From Cognatundibacterium aquatile (GTDB lineage Bacteria; Pseudomonadota; Gammaproteobacteria; Burkholderiales; Burkholderiaceae_D): a stretch of DNA of 64,000 nucleotides. Position 1 is the stretch's first letter. Every line of letters begins with the position of its first letter. Location of the stretch: the NCBI RefSeq assembly GCF_014699135.1, contig NZ_JACOFT010000007.1:62001-126000 (forward strand). The letters are read 5' to 3'. Below the pieces are notes generated by a model. That model was given only the letters and a program-made list of their open reading frames with translations, searched no databases and was not told where the DNA came from. Made by a program: the position numbers and the translations under genes. This document shows, one piece after another, positions 19,213-27,222 of the stretch.

Positions 19213-19593
19213 ATGCCCTTGGTGACATTGACGGTGCGCCGTCCTAAAACTGCTGCATTTAAAGACACGGTACTTAACAGTATTCATGCGGCGCTGGTCG
19301 CCACCGGCGTGCCGCAGGATGATGTATTCCAGCGCGTGCTGGAACTCGATGCCGAAGATTTTCGCTTTCATGCGCGCTATCCCGATGCAGTAACTGATCG
19401 CGATGAGAATTTCATTCTGATCGACATTCTGTGGTCGGCCGGACGCAGCGTCAAAGTAAAAAAAGCCTTACTCACAGACCTGATGCAAAAGTTGCAGGCG
19501 CAGGGTTTTAATCCGGAAAATGTGATGCTGGTATTTAAAGAAACCAGCTGGGAAAACTGGTCTTTTTCCGGTGGGCGATTGCTGCATACCTGA
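19213..19593 (+). CDS. Tautomerase-family protein
   Basis: A 126-residue member of the 4-oxalocrotonate tautomerase superfamily. The product begins MPLVTLTVRR, giving the N-terminal Pro that acts as catalytic base once Met is removed. It is longer than the classic 60-residue enzyme, like the double-length or DUF1904-type proteins. Other visible features are VLNSIHAALVATGVPQDDVF and a C-terminal KETSWENWSFSGG. The ATG at 19213 has AAAGGAA at good spacing; a TTG at 19198 is less likely. The substrate is unknown. It precedes the secreted hydrolase by 57 bases. Confidence 0.85.
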   Translation: MPLVTLTVRRPKTAAFKDTVLNSIHAALVATGVPQDDVFQRVLELDAEDFRFHARYPDAVTDRDENFILIDILWSAGRSVKVKKALLTDLMQKLQAQGFNPENVMLVFKETSWENWSFSGGRLLHT

Positions 19594-19650
19594 ACCCTGA
19601 ATCCTAAACCCTGAATTCTGTAAGCTTGTTCGTGAAACTGAGGCAACCCT

Positions 19651-20625
19651 ATGAAAAAAATGTGGCAGATGTGTAGTGCGCTGATGGTATCGATTGCCGT
19701 GTTCTGTGCGTCGCCAGCGCAAGCCGACAGCACAGAACGTGGCATTTCCCTGGCAACGGCCAATGACGAAATACAGGGCAGTTTATTGCAGCCGGAAGGC
19801 AGCGCAAAAGTGCCGGTCGTGCTGATCATCGCGGGCTCTGGCCCGACGAATCGCAATGGCAACAGTGCAGGATCATCCGGCAATAACAATAGTCTGAAAA
19901 TGCTGGCAGAGGGATTGGCCAATCAGGGCTATGCGTCGGTGCGATTTGATAAGCGCGGCGTGGGCGACAGCGCCGCTGTGGCAAAGATGGAATCGGCTAT
20001 ACGCTTTGAAACGTATGTTGACGATGCCGCGGCGTGGCTGAAGATGCTGAAAGCGGATACGCGTTTTTCTGATGTGGTGGTGCTGGGGCATAGCGAAGGT
20101 TCGCTGATTGCGATGCTCGCCGCGCAGCAAGTGCCAGTCAGCGCGCTGGTATCGGTTGCGGGCGCTGGCAGCAATTTAGCGGATGTGTTGCGCCAGCAAT
20201 TGTATGGCAAATTACCACCCGATCTGGTGAAGCCGAATGAAGACATTTTGCAGGCATTGCAGGCAGGGAAAACCACCGCCAGCGTGCCGCCTGCGCTGCA
20301 GTTTCTGTATCGCGAAAGTGTGCAGCCATACCTGATTTCCCTGTACCGCTATACGCCGCTGCAAGAAATTCGCAAACTCACGATGCCGGTACTGATTCTG
20401 CAAGGCGATACCGATATCCAGGTTGATCGCCGTCAGGCCGAGGCATTGAAAGCCGCAAAACCAGACGCAGAACTCCACATCATCAGCGGCATGAATCATG
20501 TCTTGAAAATGGTGCCGGCCGATGCAAAGAATCATATGGCCTCGTATTCTGATCCCACGCTGCCGATTTCACCTGAGCTGATACGTCATTTGTCGGCATT
20601 TTTGCAGCAACTGCCACGTCACTGA
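19651..20625 (+). CDS. Secreted alpha/beta hydrolase
   Basis: A 324-residue alpha/beta hydrolase with a cleavable signal peptide (about residues 1-25, ending SPAQA). The nucleophile elbow is GHSEGS, the oxyanion region IAGSGPTNRNGN, the acid QGDTDIQVD and the catalytic His in SGMNHVLKM. It probably acts as a periplasmic esterase or acyl hydrolase; no specific substrate can be named. Its 3' end is duplicated as a relic at 18876-18965, and both copies are followed by the same dispersed repeat at the same distance. Confidence 0.88.
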   Translation: MKKMWQMCSALMVSIAVFCASPAQADSTERGISLATANDEIQGSLLQPEGSAKVPVVLIIAGSGPTNRNGNSAGSSGNNNSLKMLAEGLANQGYASVRFDKRGVGDSAAVAKMESAIRFETYVDDAAAWLKMLKADTRFSDVVVLGHSEGSLIAMLAAQQVPVSALVSVAGAGSNLADVLRQQLYGKLPPDLVKPNEDILQALQAGKTTASVPPALQFLYRESVQPYLISLYRYTPLQEIRKLTMPVLILQGDTDIQVDRRQAEALKAAKPDAELHIISGMNHVLKMVPADAKNHMASYSDPTLPISPELIRHLSAFLQQLPRH

Positions 20626-20650
20626 TGCTGCTGGATCGATTTTTGGTCTC

Positions 20651-20734
20651 AAATATACTCCCACCAGTATATTTTAAAGCCCTTTGTTTATAAGGACATC
20701 AGGGCTGTTTTTATCAATACATGGGGGAGTATCC
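20651..20734. repeat. Dispersed structured repeat, copy C
   Basis: AAATATACTCCCACCAGTAT at the left (ATATACT/AGTATAT palindrome), then AGCCCT...AGGGCT around the shared core TTGTTTATAAGGACATCA, and GGGGGAGTATCC at the right. It is 25 bases after the hydrolase stop. It could fold as an outer stem with two inner hairpins. Confidence 0.8.
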
Positions 20735-20905
20735 ATTAATGCCGCATCTTCCGCATTGCTGACGCGGTAGTTATGCCGCACTGCACCTAAAGTCCTTACC
20801 GTTTTCGCGTCGGCGGTCATTGCCAATGGCTGTTTTGTTGTCATAGTATGAATGTATTGATCCAGATCAAGATGGACAATCCACTACAAAAACGACGGAG
20901 ACAGC

Positions 20906-21730
20906 ATGGCAGACCAGACTCAGGGACGAGGTGGTGACAGCGCGCCACCCGACATTACCACCATCATCGATACCGCATCACCCTTTCCACCTATCCGCCG
21001 CATAGCCATGTTTCGCCCGTTCACCTGGCTGCGGCTGGGCTGGGACGATTTCCGCGAATCCGGCAGCGCCAGTATTTTTTACGGCATCTGTTTTGCCGCG
21101 ATGGGGCTGATACTCAATCTCGTGCTCAGTCATGCGCCGCAATATGTGTCTGCACTCAGTTGTGGTTTTTTACTAATCGGGCCCTTGCTGGCGCTGGGTT
21201 TGTATGACATCAGCCGTCGTATAGAAAACGTGCGTTCCGGTTTGCTCGGCAGTGTATTTTCCATGCGTGGTCGCTGGAGCAATATCGGCGTGCTGGCACT
21301 TGTGCTGGCAGTGATACTGATGGTCTGGGCACGCGCTTCGCTGGTGATTTTTGCGCTGTTCTATAACAAGGGCATGCCCACCATGCATGGCTTTCTGACG
21401 CAGTTATTTTCACTGAATAATCTGGAATTTCTATTGGTCTATGCCTGCATTGGTTTCATCTTTGCGAGTATCGTTTTCGCGATCAGCTGGGTCTCGATTC
21501 CTATGATGCTCGACCGCGACAGCGACGCTATCACTTCGATGATTATCAGTTGCGTTGCGCTGTTTATCAATGTGCCGGCAACCATGGTCTGGGCGCTGAT
21601 CATCGTCAGCTTTGTGGTACTCGGCTTCATGACCTGGAGCCTGGGTTTCATTATCGCCATGCCAGTAATTGGCCATGCGACCTGGCATGCGTATAAAGAA
21701 GTGGTGGGGAATGCGGCTGACCGGCGCTGA
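20906..21730 (+). CDS. DUF2189 family integral membrane protein
   Basis: A 274-residue inner-membrane protein of the DUF2189 type. A soluble N-terminus (about 1-55) with the family block FTWLRLGWDDFRESG is followed by about six transmembrane helices. Examples are IFYGICFAAMGLILNLVL and IGVLALVLAVILMVWA, and a conserved ISWVSIPMMLDRD lies between helices. The function is unknown; members often sit near respiratory or stress genes. ACGGAG lies nine bases before the ATG. It is unlinked to neighbours by spacing, with repeats on both sides. Confidence 0.85.
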   Translation: MADQTQGRGGDSAPPDITTIIDTASPFPPIRRIAMFRPFTWLRLGWDDFRESGSASIFYGICFAAMGLILNLVLSHAPQYVSALSCGFLLIGPLLALGLYDISRRIENVRSGLLGSVFSMRGRWSNIGVLALVLAVILMVWARASLVIFALFYNKGMPTMHGFLTQLFSLNNLEFLLVYACIGFIFASIVFAISWVSIPMMLDRDSDAITSMIISCVALFINVPATMVWALIIVSFVVLGFMTWSLGFIIAMPVIGHATWHAYKEVVGNAADRR

Positions 21731-21836
21731 TTTGATGCTGGCCGACATCGTATTCCCAAAAGGCGGAGCCGCAACAGGTTTCGCTTTTTTTATGCCTGTA
21801 ATGCCAGTAACGCGCAAAAATGGCTGCTGGAGCACA

Positions 21837-21911
21837 AAATATACTCCCTAGGGTATATTTTAAAGCCCTTTATTTCTAAGGAGATAAAGGCATTTTTGCC
21901 ACATACTCCCC
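21837..21911. repeat. Dispersed structured repeat, copy D (variant right end)
   Basis: Starts AAATATACTCCCTAGGGTAT (palindromic) and keeps the AAAGCCCTTT and TAAGGAGATAAAGG middle. The right end reads ACATACTCCCC, the inverse of the GGGGGAGTAT end of the other copies, so this copy is rearranged or diverged. It lies 107 bases after the DUF2189 gene. The remaining gap to 22158 holds only the palindrome at 22101. Confidence 0.7.
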
Positions 21912-22100
21912 TTAAAATGCCAATTTAAGAGAAAAATACAGTCAGTGCAGGATGCGTCATACGCGCCAAATCAGGTAAGGTTGATGTTCGTCGGCTGGCA
22001 GTAAGCACCCCGCATAAGATGCGCAATCATCATGTGCGACGTCGCCAGATTTCAGCCTGAGAGGCGAATGAACAGGCGAGTGGATTTGATTGATGAGAGT

Positions 22101-22117
22101 GGTGCGTATGACGCACC
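22101..22117. repeat. REP-like palindrome
   Basis: GGTGCGT, three bases, ACGCACC, followed by CTAAGG. It is the short relative of the palindrome at 13537 and lies 40 bases upstream of the next gene. Confidence 0.5.
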
Positions 22118-22158
22118 CTAAGGAGTACGTACGCTACGCTTGCTAGAAAAGGAAAGTC

Positions 22159-22749
22159 ATGAACGTATTAAAGCCATGGTTGCCATTGATTACCATCGTC
22201 GGCTTAGGTAGCGTGATAGCCTGCTACTTTATGAGTGATCACTATCTCCGGTTTACGGAGGAAGTACAACTGGCGAGCGGAGAGCTTATCGCGGTTGACC
22301 GTAAGTTTAAAACGGAAGCACTTGGTGAAATTGGTGGGCCAGGAGGATGGGATGCCAAGTTTAACAGCATGGTCATCATCAGACCGCTTCGCGACGGTAA
22401 TCCGCCAATCTGGCAATCAGAGATTGGCTTGATTCCCATCTTGTTTGATCAGGATACAGGGACCAAAGAATGGTTTGTCGTGACTACTTTTTACATGTGT
22501 GACGCATGGAGAAAAATAGGAAAACCGAAACTGCCGTATGCCGAATTCCGGTTGCGTAACGGACAGTGGCAACAGGTTGATTTGTCGCCGCAACATATAG
22601 GGAGGCCTGCAAATATTCTGACAAGAATTAGTAATAAAGCTGAGCTGGCTTATCACACAATTAATACCAAAATAGAGCGTATGAGTGTTCAAGGGATGTC
22701 GCCCGAATACGCAAAAATTGTTGCTGAATCATCGTTCTGTAAAAATTAA
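22159..22749 (+). CDS. Hypothetical membrane-anchored protein
   Basis: A 196-residue protein that I do not recognise. One N-terminal hydrophobic helix (about 8-27, PWLPLITIVGLGSVIACYF) would anchor or export it. The rest is a soluble, beta-rich domain with several aromatic residues and three Cys in all (one in the hydrophobic helix, one at FYMCDAW, one near the end). AAAAGGAAAG precedes the ATG. It is the last host gene before the IS3/prophage junction, which begins 49 bases after its stop. A separate ATGGCTACAAC start with GGAG in front lies there and is cut off by the IS. Confidence 0.65.
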   Translation: MNVLKPWLPLITIVGLGSVIACYFMSDHYLRFTEEVQLASGELIAVDRKFKTEALGEIGGPGGWDAKFNSMVIIRPLRDGNPPIWQSEIGLIPILFDQDTGTKEWFVVTTFYMCDAWRKIGKPKLPYAEFRLRNGQWQQVDLSPQHIGRPANILTRISNKAELAYHTINTKIERMSVQGMSPEYAKIVAESSFCKN

Positions 22750-22797
22750 TGCAGCGTTTAATTTAACCAATAATTCAGGAGTCATTATGGCTACAAC

Positions 22798-22807
22798 TGT
22801 AGTTGTC
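22798..22807 (+). mobile_element. Left tip of an IS3-family element, separated from its body by the prophage
   Basis: TGTAGTTGTC here joins, when the prophage is removed, to TAATAAAAATGGACACCAGG at 62203. The joined end resembles the IS3 terminus pattern (TG... about 17 bases ...ATGGACAC). The body and orfA relic lie at 62203 onward. Confidence 0.55.
22802..22807. repeat. Target-site duplication, left copy
   Basis: GTTGTC directly before the phage TG end; identical to 62197-62202 directly after the phage CA end. Transposable phages duplicate 5-6 bases of target. Confidence 0.75.
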
Positions 22808-22850
22808 TGAGAGGGAATGATATAAATACCCAAGAATTACTGAGATAAAT
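22808..22850 (+). other. Left phage end with transposase-site repeats
   Basis: Begins TGAGAGGG. Two related sites, GATATAAAT at 22819-22827 and GAGATAAAT at 22842-22850, are 23 bases apart, and the second is followed by GGG. The right end mirrors this arrangement exactly. These are probably the binding sites of the phage transposase. Confidence 0.7.
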
Positions 22851-22923
22851 GGGAAGAGATGGGATGATACGGGAAGAAATGGAACGGTAAAATAAAAAAA
22901 AGTTACAGACTGGGAAAAGAGAT

Positions 22924-22950
22924 GCGGGTCCGATTGAGACCCGCTTTTTA
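22924..22950 (+). terminator. Hairpin terminator at the left phage edge
   Basis: GCGGGTC, 7-base loop, GACCCGC, then TTTTTA on the + strand. It ends one base before the Mor stop. In + sense it would stop host transcription entering the phage; in the minus sense it may help end the early transcript. Confidence 0.6.
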
Positions 22951-23301
22951 TTACAGGAACATATCTGTTTGGCGCTTAGCGGTTTCTTCTTTTTGGACAG
23001 TTTTAACTATCTTATATATCCACTGCAGGGAAACGTGGTGCTTCCTCGCCAGCTCGCTGTGATTGATTCCATTGAATTCGTTGTAAATTGCTTGGTCACG
23101 CTGAGACAGCTTATATGAAAGCCCCATGGGGAAATATATATTCTGTCCGCCCCAGTGACCAGCCATACGATCCGCAATCTCTCGGCCGAGCTGCTCCGCT
23201 TGCTCTTTGTCTAGTTTTGCAAGCTCTATCAGAGTGACTGCCACGTGTTGCGCCAGATCGATAAGTAATTCTGGCCCTTTGCTACGGAACTCATTTGCCA
23301 T
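22951..23301 (-). CDS. Mor-like middle-operon transcription activator
   Basis: A 116-residue protein of the Mor/C family, which in Mu activates middle transcription and so late gene expression. It shows the dimerisation part (ELLIDLAQHVAVTLIELA, later GQNIYFPMGL). A C-terminal helix-turn-helix follows, with HSELARKHHVSLQWIYKIVK. GAGGAGGTAACAA before the ATG is a strong ribosome binding site, and the start overlaps the gemA-like stop by 11 bases. It is the last gene of the leftward early block. No separate second activator (Mu C) was seen. Confidence 0.88.
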   Translation of the reverse strand: MANEFRSKGPELLIDLAQHVAVTLIELAKLDKEQAEQLGREIADRMAGHWGGQNIYFPMGLSYKLSQRDQAIYNEFNGINHSELARKHHVSLQWIYKIVKTVQKEETAKRQTDMFL

Positions 23302-23866
23302 TTGTTACCTCCTCAATTTGCTTTAATTTTTGCAACATCTGTGCCGAAACCTGTTTAGTGATGTTGGTCGTTTGAAACCATTCTTTAGACAGCATGTGTA
23401 TGTCCGACGTTGTTAAAAGCCCTTGACTGCACAATTGGAACGCCATCTTTTTAATCTTCTTCTCATCACGCCACCGCCACTGCTTGAGTTTCTCTATCGT
23501 CTTCTGAGCTGTTTCAACAGTGAGCCACTGAAGTGCTGCAACTCCGGTTTCACGTTTTACCCAGGCGGATAGAGCCCTTTCACTTGGGTCCTGAACATAT
23601 CCGAGCCCAGCCAACTCAAGCCAAAGACCTCGCAGCATTTTTGCCTGTTCGCTGTCGGCCTGTGGTCGATCTTTTGTTTTGGAACGCACTTTAAAGCCCG
23701 AACGTTTCAGGTGATCCAATACCTTTTTCAGTTCTGGAACACTCATCTTGGTAGTAGAGTTCGGCAATTCCAAACCAGTCAACATCGATCGATAGACATC
23801 ATCGTCCAGTCCCAGTTGGGATTTCGCGATATGAATCAGTTGTATGTATTGCGTACGATTTTTCAT
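23291..23866 (-). CDS. GemA/gp16-like regulatory protein (DUF1018)
   Basis: A 191-residue member of the Mu gp16 (GemA) family. It begins YIQLIHIAKSQLGLDDDVYR, with the SMLTGLELPNSTTKMSVPEL block typical of DUF1018, then a basic linker and a helical C-terminal part. In Mu, GemA modulates host gene expression and lies just before mor, the same relative order as here. The ribosome binding site is weak. Function beyond family assignment is not established. Confidence 0.85.
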   Translation of the reverse strand: MKNRTQYIQLIHIAKSQLGLDDDVYRSMLTGLELPNSTTKMSVPELKKVLDHLKRSGFKVRSKTKDRPQADSEQAKMLRGLWLELAGLGYVQDPSERALSAWVKRETGVAALQWLTVETAQKTIEKLKQWRWRDEKKIKKMAFQLCSQGLLTTSDIHMLSKEWFQTTNITKQVSAQMLQKLKQIEEVTNGK

Positions 23867-23951
23867 TTAATTGGCTGCTCATCAGTACCAGACAACCACG
23901 CCTGGCAGACCAAACCGAGGATTAACTCGGTCTGGTTTCGCTTAAGTCGCT

Positions 23952-24227
23952 TTATTTGTTAACCAGGTCTTTGAACGACTTGGCCGGGCTAAATTTCGGC
24001 GCACGTTTCGCTGGAATTTCAATGTCTTCACCCGTTTTAGGATTACGACCTGTACGCGCTGCGCGGTCGGTTGCGCTGAATTTCCCAAGCTCGGTAATAG
24101 TGATTTCACTACCAGCGCGCACGGCGTCTTTAACGGCTAATACCAGTGCTGTGAGGACTGCTTCCGCTTGTGTTTTGGTGACATCTGCTGATTCGGCGAG
24201 GTGTTTAACGAGTTCTGCTTTGTTCAT
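23952..24227 (-). CDS. Phage-encoded HU-family DNA-binding protein
   Basis: A 91-residue histone-like protein of HU/IHF type, starting MNKAELVKHLAESADVTKTQ and containing the DNA-arm signature GRNPKTGEDIEIPA. HU bends DNA and in Mu transposition helps assemble the transpososome, so a phage copy in the early block may free the phage from host HU. The length is standard. CGGAG precedes the ATG. It lies between gemA-like and DUF3164 genes on the same strand. Confidence 0.93.
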   Translation of the reverse strand: MNKAELVKHLAESADVTKTQAEAVLTALVLAVKDAVRAGSEITITELGKFSATDRAARTGRNPKTGEDIEIPAKRAPKFSPAKSFKDLVNK

Positions 24228-24359
24228 GATTGCTCCGTAAAAATTGAATTATGAGAAATGACCCGTACGTGGGTCAGTCGGCACACTCACACTGGGAAAG
24301 GTTACCTATGCATGTGCTGTCGCCGTTACCCGCCACCTGCGACTGGGCGCGCACCACAA

Positions 24360-24977
24360 CTAAACTGAGGCGAAATCCATGCTGATTGCGTCGTACTGAT
24401 CTGTGCCATCACGCCGTTGATAGAAGCGCACGTATTGTTTGCTGCCGACGACCTGGACAGATTCGCCTATGGCAACCATCGCGCGCTGCCAGCGTTCGTC
24501 TTGTATGTCAAGACGGCGCAGGCCAAGAATGCGCCCGTGGTTCAGATTGCCTTCTTTGTCTGTTTTGAAGGCGTCTTGCACCAGGACTTGAATCTCAGGG
24601 CTGGAGCCTTGGCTCCATTCCTTGATGCATTCGTCGATCAGCTCTTTAGCAGCTTGCAGGCGTTCGTCAAACTGGATGTTTTCAGAGACGGCGAATTGCA
24701 CTTTGTATTTGCCATCAAACGAAAACAGCGTCACATTGCCTTTTTTGCCGCCAAGCTTGACGTCGTATTGTTCGACGCTCAGATCGATAAAGGCATTGAT
24801 GTTGTTGAATGTGGCTGTCTTAAAGTCGGCAAGCGTCTTATTGACTGCGGCAGCTTTATTGATCAGTTCACGTACCAGCGTGTCACGTTCACGGTCTATC
24901 GGTTTAATTAAGGCTTCTGGTATCAGGCGGCCTTGCGCGTCTTGCTGGTATCCAGCCGGGATGGTTTGGTTTGTCAT
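24360..24977 (-). CDS. DUF3164 family phage protein
   Basis: A 205-residue protein with the DUF3164 pattern: an early PAGYQQDAQGRLIPEALIKP segment, a central DGKYKVQFAVSENIQFDERL block and a C-terminal YVRFYQRR. The family is common in early regions of Mu-like phages, but its role is unknown. AGGAG lies seven bases before the ATG. A 132-base gap without features separates it from the HU gene. Confidence 0.85.
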   Translation of the reverse strand: MTNQTIPAGYQQDAQGRLIPEALIKPIDRERDTLVRELINKAAAVNKTLADFKTATFNNINAFIDLSVEQYDVKLGGKKGNVTLFSFDGKYKVQFAVSENIQFDERLQAAKELIDECIKEWSQGSSPEIQVLVQDAFKTDKEGNLNHGRILGLRRLDIQDERWQRAMVAIGESVQVVGSKQYVRFYQRRDGTDQYDAISMDFASV

Positions 24978-25028
24978 GGTTTCTCCTGTTAAATATCAGT
25001 AGGGCCGATAGGAATACGGCGTGGTTTT

Positions 25029-25685
25029 TCAGATGCTGGTGTTACTGGCCGTGGTTTCTGTGGTGCCTGGTTCTGGGGTTGAAATACATTCATGCTGTGG
25101 CTTTCTTTTTAAAAACTGATCAAGGTGCTGGCGGGTGCTGGCTGGCATTGCTGTACGTGGCTGTTCTGCAATTGCCTGGATAGCTGCCGGTACGCCGACC
25201 GTAGTGGTTTGAGGGCGATGATTTCCTGTGCCCGCATGGCCTGCGCGTTGCTGCTCAGTGCGAGTTTCTGCTTGTGCCTCTGTTTTGCTGGCATAGCCGG
25301 TGATGACTTCCAACAAATAGCCGTGACTGTTTAAGGGCAGACGCAGACCGGTATTGCTGTGGGCGCGTTGCACTACTTCTTCAAAGCCCTGACGCCAGTA
25401 GTCAGCCGGTGCAGGCCAGATGCGGCCACTACGTTGAATAGTCGCTGGGGCGATCAGTGCGACCAGTTCATTCGCCAAACTAGCAACGCGCTCATAACGC
25501 ATCGCTGTTTTTGCTGGCGCAAATAAGCCGATGTAAGCCAGCATGGGACGCAGTAATTTGCGGCCTTCCGCGTGTACATTGACCAGTGCAAGCATGGTGT
25601 CACGGACGCCCTGGTGCGCAAAAACGACATCCCAGCTCAATGGGTTGCGGCAGACTGGGCAGTCAAATGTAGGCAAACTCGACAT
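25029..25685 (-). CDS. Hypothetical early phage protein with CPVC motif
   Basis: About 218 residues from the ATG at 25685 (MSSLPTFD). An N-terminal CPVCRNPL knuckle suggests a zinc or structural Cys pair. A helical middle (APAKTAMRYERVASLANELV) and a polar, Pro/Gln/Thr-rich C-terminal third without predicted fold follow. I do not recognise the family, though Mu-like early blocks of the BcepMu type carry genes of this layout. It overlaps the upstream 80-residue gene at the ATG/TGA junction, so it belongs to the early operon. Confidence 0.7.
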   Translation of the reverse strand: MSSLPTFDCPVCRNPLSWDVVFAHQGVRDTMLALVNVHAEGRKLLRPMLAYIGLFAPAKTAMRYERVASLANELVALIAPATIQRSGRIWPAPADYWRQGFEEVVQRAHSNTGLRLPLNSHGYLLEVITGYASKTEAQAETRTEQQRAGHAGTGNHRPQTTTVGVPAAIQAIAEQPRTAMPASTRQHLDQFLKRKPQHECISTPEPGTTETTASNTSI

Positions 25686-25686
25686 C

Positions 25687-25929
25687 TCAGTTGCCTCCAA
25701 CCTCAAGCATTTCGACACGCAAATCGGAGCGTTTCATAAGTAACTCGCGGCGTTTTTTTTCTACGTCGATCTGATTCGCCTTTAAATCGTCCACATAGTC
25801 ACCCAGTGCACGGTATTGGCAATCAATGCGCCATATCTGGAATGCTTTTGTGATGCGTTTTACGCCGTTTCTCACTACGACACGCAAGACATGGTTGTTC
25901 ACAGGTCCATTTATTTTTGCGATTTTCAT
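25687..25929 (-). CDS. Hypothetical early phage protein
   Basis: An 80-residue basic protein (MKIAKINGPV) with a beta-strand-like N-terminal half and a charged helix (VEKKRRELLMKRSDLRVEML). AGGAGATGGT before the ATG at 25929 is a strong ribosome binding site and decides this start over one at 25977, which would lie inside the MuB-like gene. The function is unknown. Confidence 0.7.
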   Translation of the reverse strand: MKIAKINGPVNNHVLRVVVRNGVKRITKAFQIWRIDCQYRALGDYVDDLKANQIDVEKKRRELLMKRSDLRVEMLEVGGN

Positions 25930-25954
25930 ACCATCTCCTATTTGTGACAGTTGC

Positions 25955-27202
25955 TTAGGCGCGTACTGCAGCAGCAATTAAGTCGCCAGTGATTCTGCTG
26001 GCACCGATCTTCACTGCCTCATTCATCGCACCGGCCACCAGGTTGTTCACCGCCAGCGGATAGCACAGCGATTTCGTTTTGACAGCGCGGTTACCACGCG
26101 AACCTTCAGTTTCAGAGCGACGCAGACGATTACGGATTTCATCAACCGCACTGATGTCAAAGATCGCATCAAAGTTGGCATCGACTCTGGCAAATTTGTG
26201 GCGCAGATAGGCTTCAACTTGATTGTCCAAAGGCAGCAGCTTCACCGTCTCGCAGCGCTGCACCACCTCGCGCACCTCTGGGTTGCTCTCGCTGAGCTTC
26301 CATTCCAGTTCGGTCTGGCCGATTAAAATGATCGCAAGCAGTTTCTTGAAACCTTCTTGCAGCTCAAAAAAACGCTTTAAGTGTTTCAACGTTGGGATAG
26401 GTAAACCATGTGCCTCTTCAATTATCAGCACATGCTGACGCCCAGTCTGAGCAGAGGCACGAAGCAAGTCATGCATCTGCTTAGCACGGGCTTCACCACC
26501 ACGACGTGGCTTGGCATTCGGGTCGATGGTAGTAATGATGGCGGCCGCAATATCGATAGACTTGATCATCTTGCCCTTAGCATCGTTGTCTTCCAAACCC
26601 AGCACGTAAGGCTCAATCACTGTGATCGGTTCATGGTTCACATTGATCCATTCAATCAGGTCATGGCGCAAGGTGGATTTGCCGGCACCGGATTCACCGG
26701 TAATTGCCGTTATGCCGCCGTGCTTTGCGGTCTGACGTATTGCGGCGCGCACATAACGGATGTCGTCCGACAAAAATACGTCGGCATCACTCGTCATTTC
26801 ATCAGTGAAAGGGTCACGTGGAATCTTGAACTTACGGCGGGCATCGGCAGTTAATGTGTGTTTTCGTAGTAGCATATCGACGGGCTCCTTTTCGTTTGTG
26901 GATGGGTGTTCTTCCGAAACAGTGCTTGTCTTGGCGGATGACACTGCTTCGGATTCTTCGGGTTTTTCTTCTTTAAACAGATTGCGGATGTGGCCGTTGT
27001 TGGCACCATGGGCGAACAAAAATGCCTTCACTTGCGAAGTGATGATTTCCCGCTCGGTAGTGCGTGGCCAGTCATCGTGGTTCACGATTTGCGCCAGCGT
27101 GGCCTGGCTCATCGGGCGGCCATTGGCCATCAAGACTTTGGCGGCCAGTGCAGACTGCGGCAATCGCAGTTCAACCAGGACGCGTTTCAATTTCAGTGCC
27201 AT
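25955..27202 (-). CDS. MuB-like AAA ATPase (transposition target protein)
   Basis: A 415-residue ATPase of the ExeA/MuB type. An N-terminal DNA-binding-like region (1-75, QSALAAKVLMANGRPMSQAT) and a disordered linker precede the ATPase core. The core has Walker A GESGAGKS at 169-176, Walker B VLIIEEAHGLP and a sensor segment ILIGQTELEWKL. MuB-type proteins bind target DNA, stimulate the transposase and give target immunity. Its position directly after the transposase gene and the AGGAAGATG ribosome site support this. BcepMu has the same two-gene order. Confidence 0.9.
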   Translation of the reverse strand: MALKLKRVLVELRLPQSALAAKVLMANGRPMSQATLAQIVNHDDWPRTTEREIITSQVKAFLFAHGANNGHIRNLFKEEKPEESEAVSSAKTSTVSEEHPSTNEKEPVDMLLRKHTLTADARRKFKIPRDPFTDEMTSDADVFLSDDIRYVRAAIRQTAKHGGITAITGESGAGKSTLRHDLIEWINVNHEPITVIEPYVLGLEDNDAKGKMIKSIDIAAAIITTIDPNAKPRRGGEARAKQMHDLLRASAQTGRQHVLIIEEAHGLPIPTLKHLKRFFELQEGFKKLLAIILIGQTELEWKLSESNPEVREVVQRCETVKLLPLDNQVEAYLRHKFARVDANFDAIFDISAVDEIRNRLRRSETEGSRGNRAVKTKSLCYPLAVNNLVAGAMNEAVKIGASRITGDLIAAAVRA

Positions 27203-27222
27203 GTTTCATCTTCCTTATCGAT

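Noticed and set aside
22851-22900. Purine-rich GGGAAGAGATGGGATGATAC stretch as a third transposase site or tandem repeat
   Set aside because: It does not match the GAGATAAAT site at the 23-base register, and the right end has no counterpart.
25687-25977. Longer 96-codon form of the small early protein
   Set aside because: The extra 16 codons lie in the end of the MuB-like gene, while the ATG at 25929 has a strong ribosome binding site.
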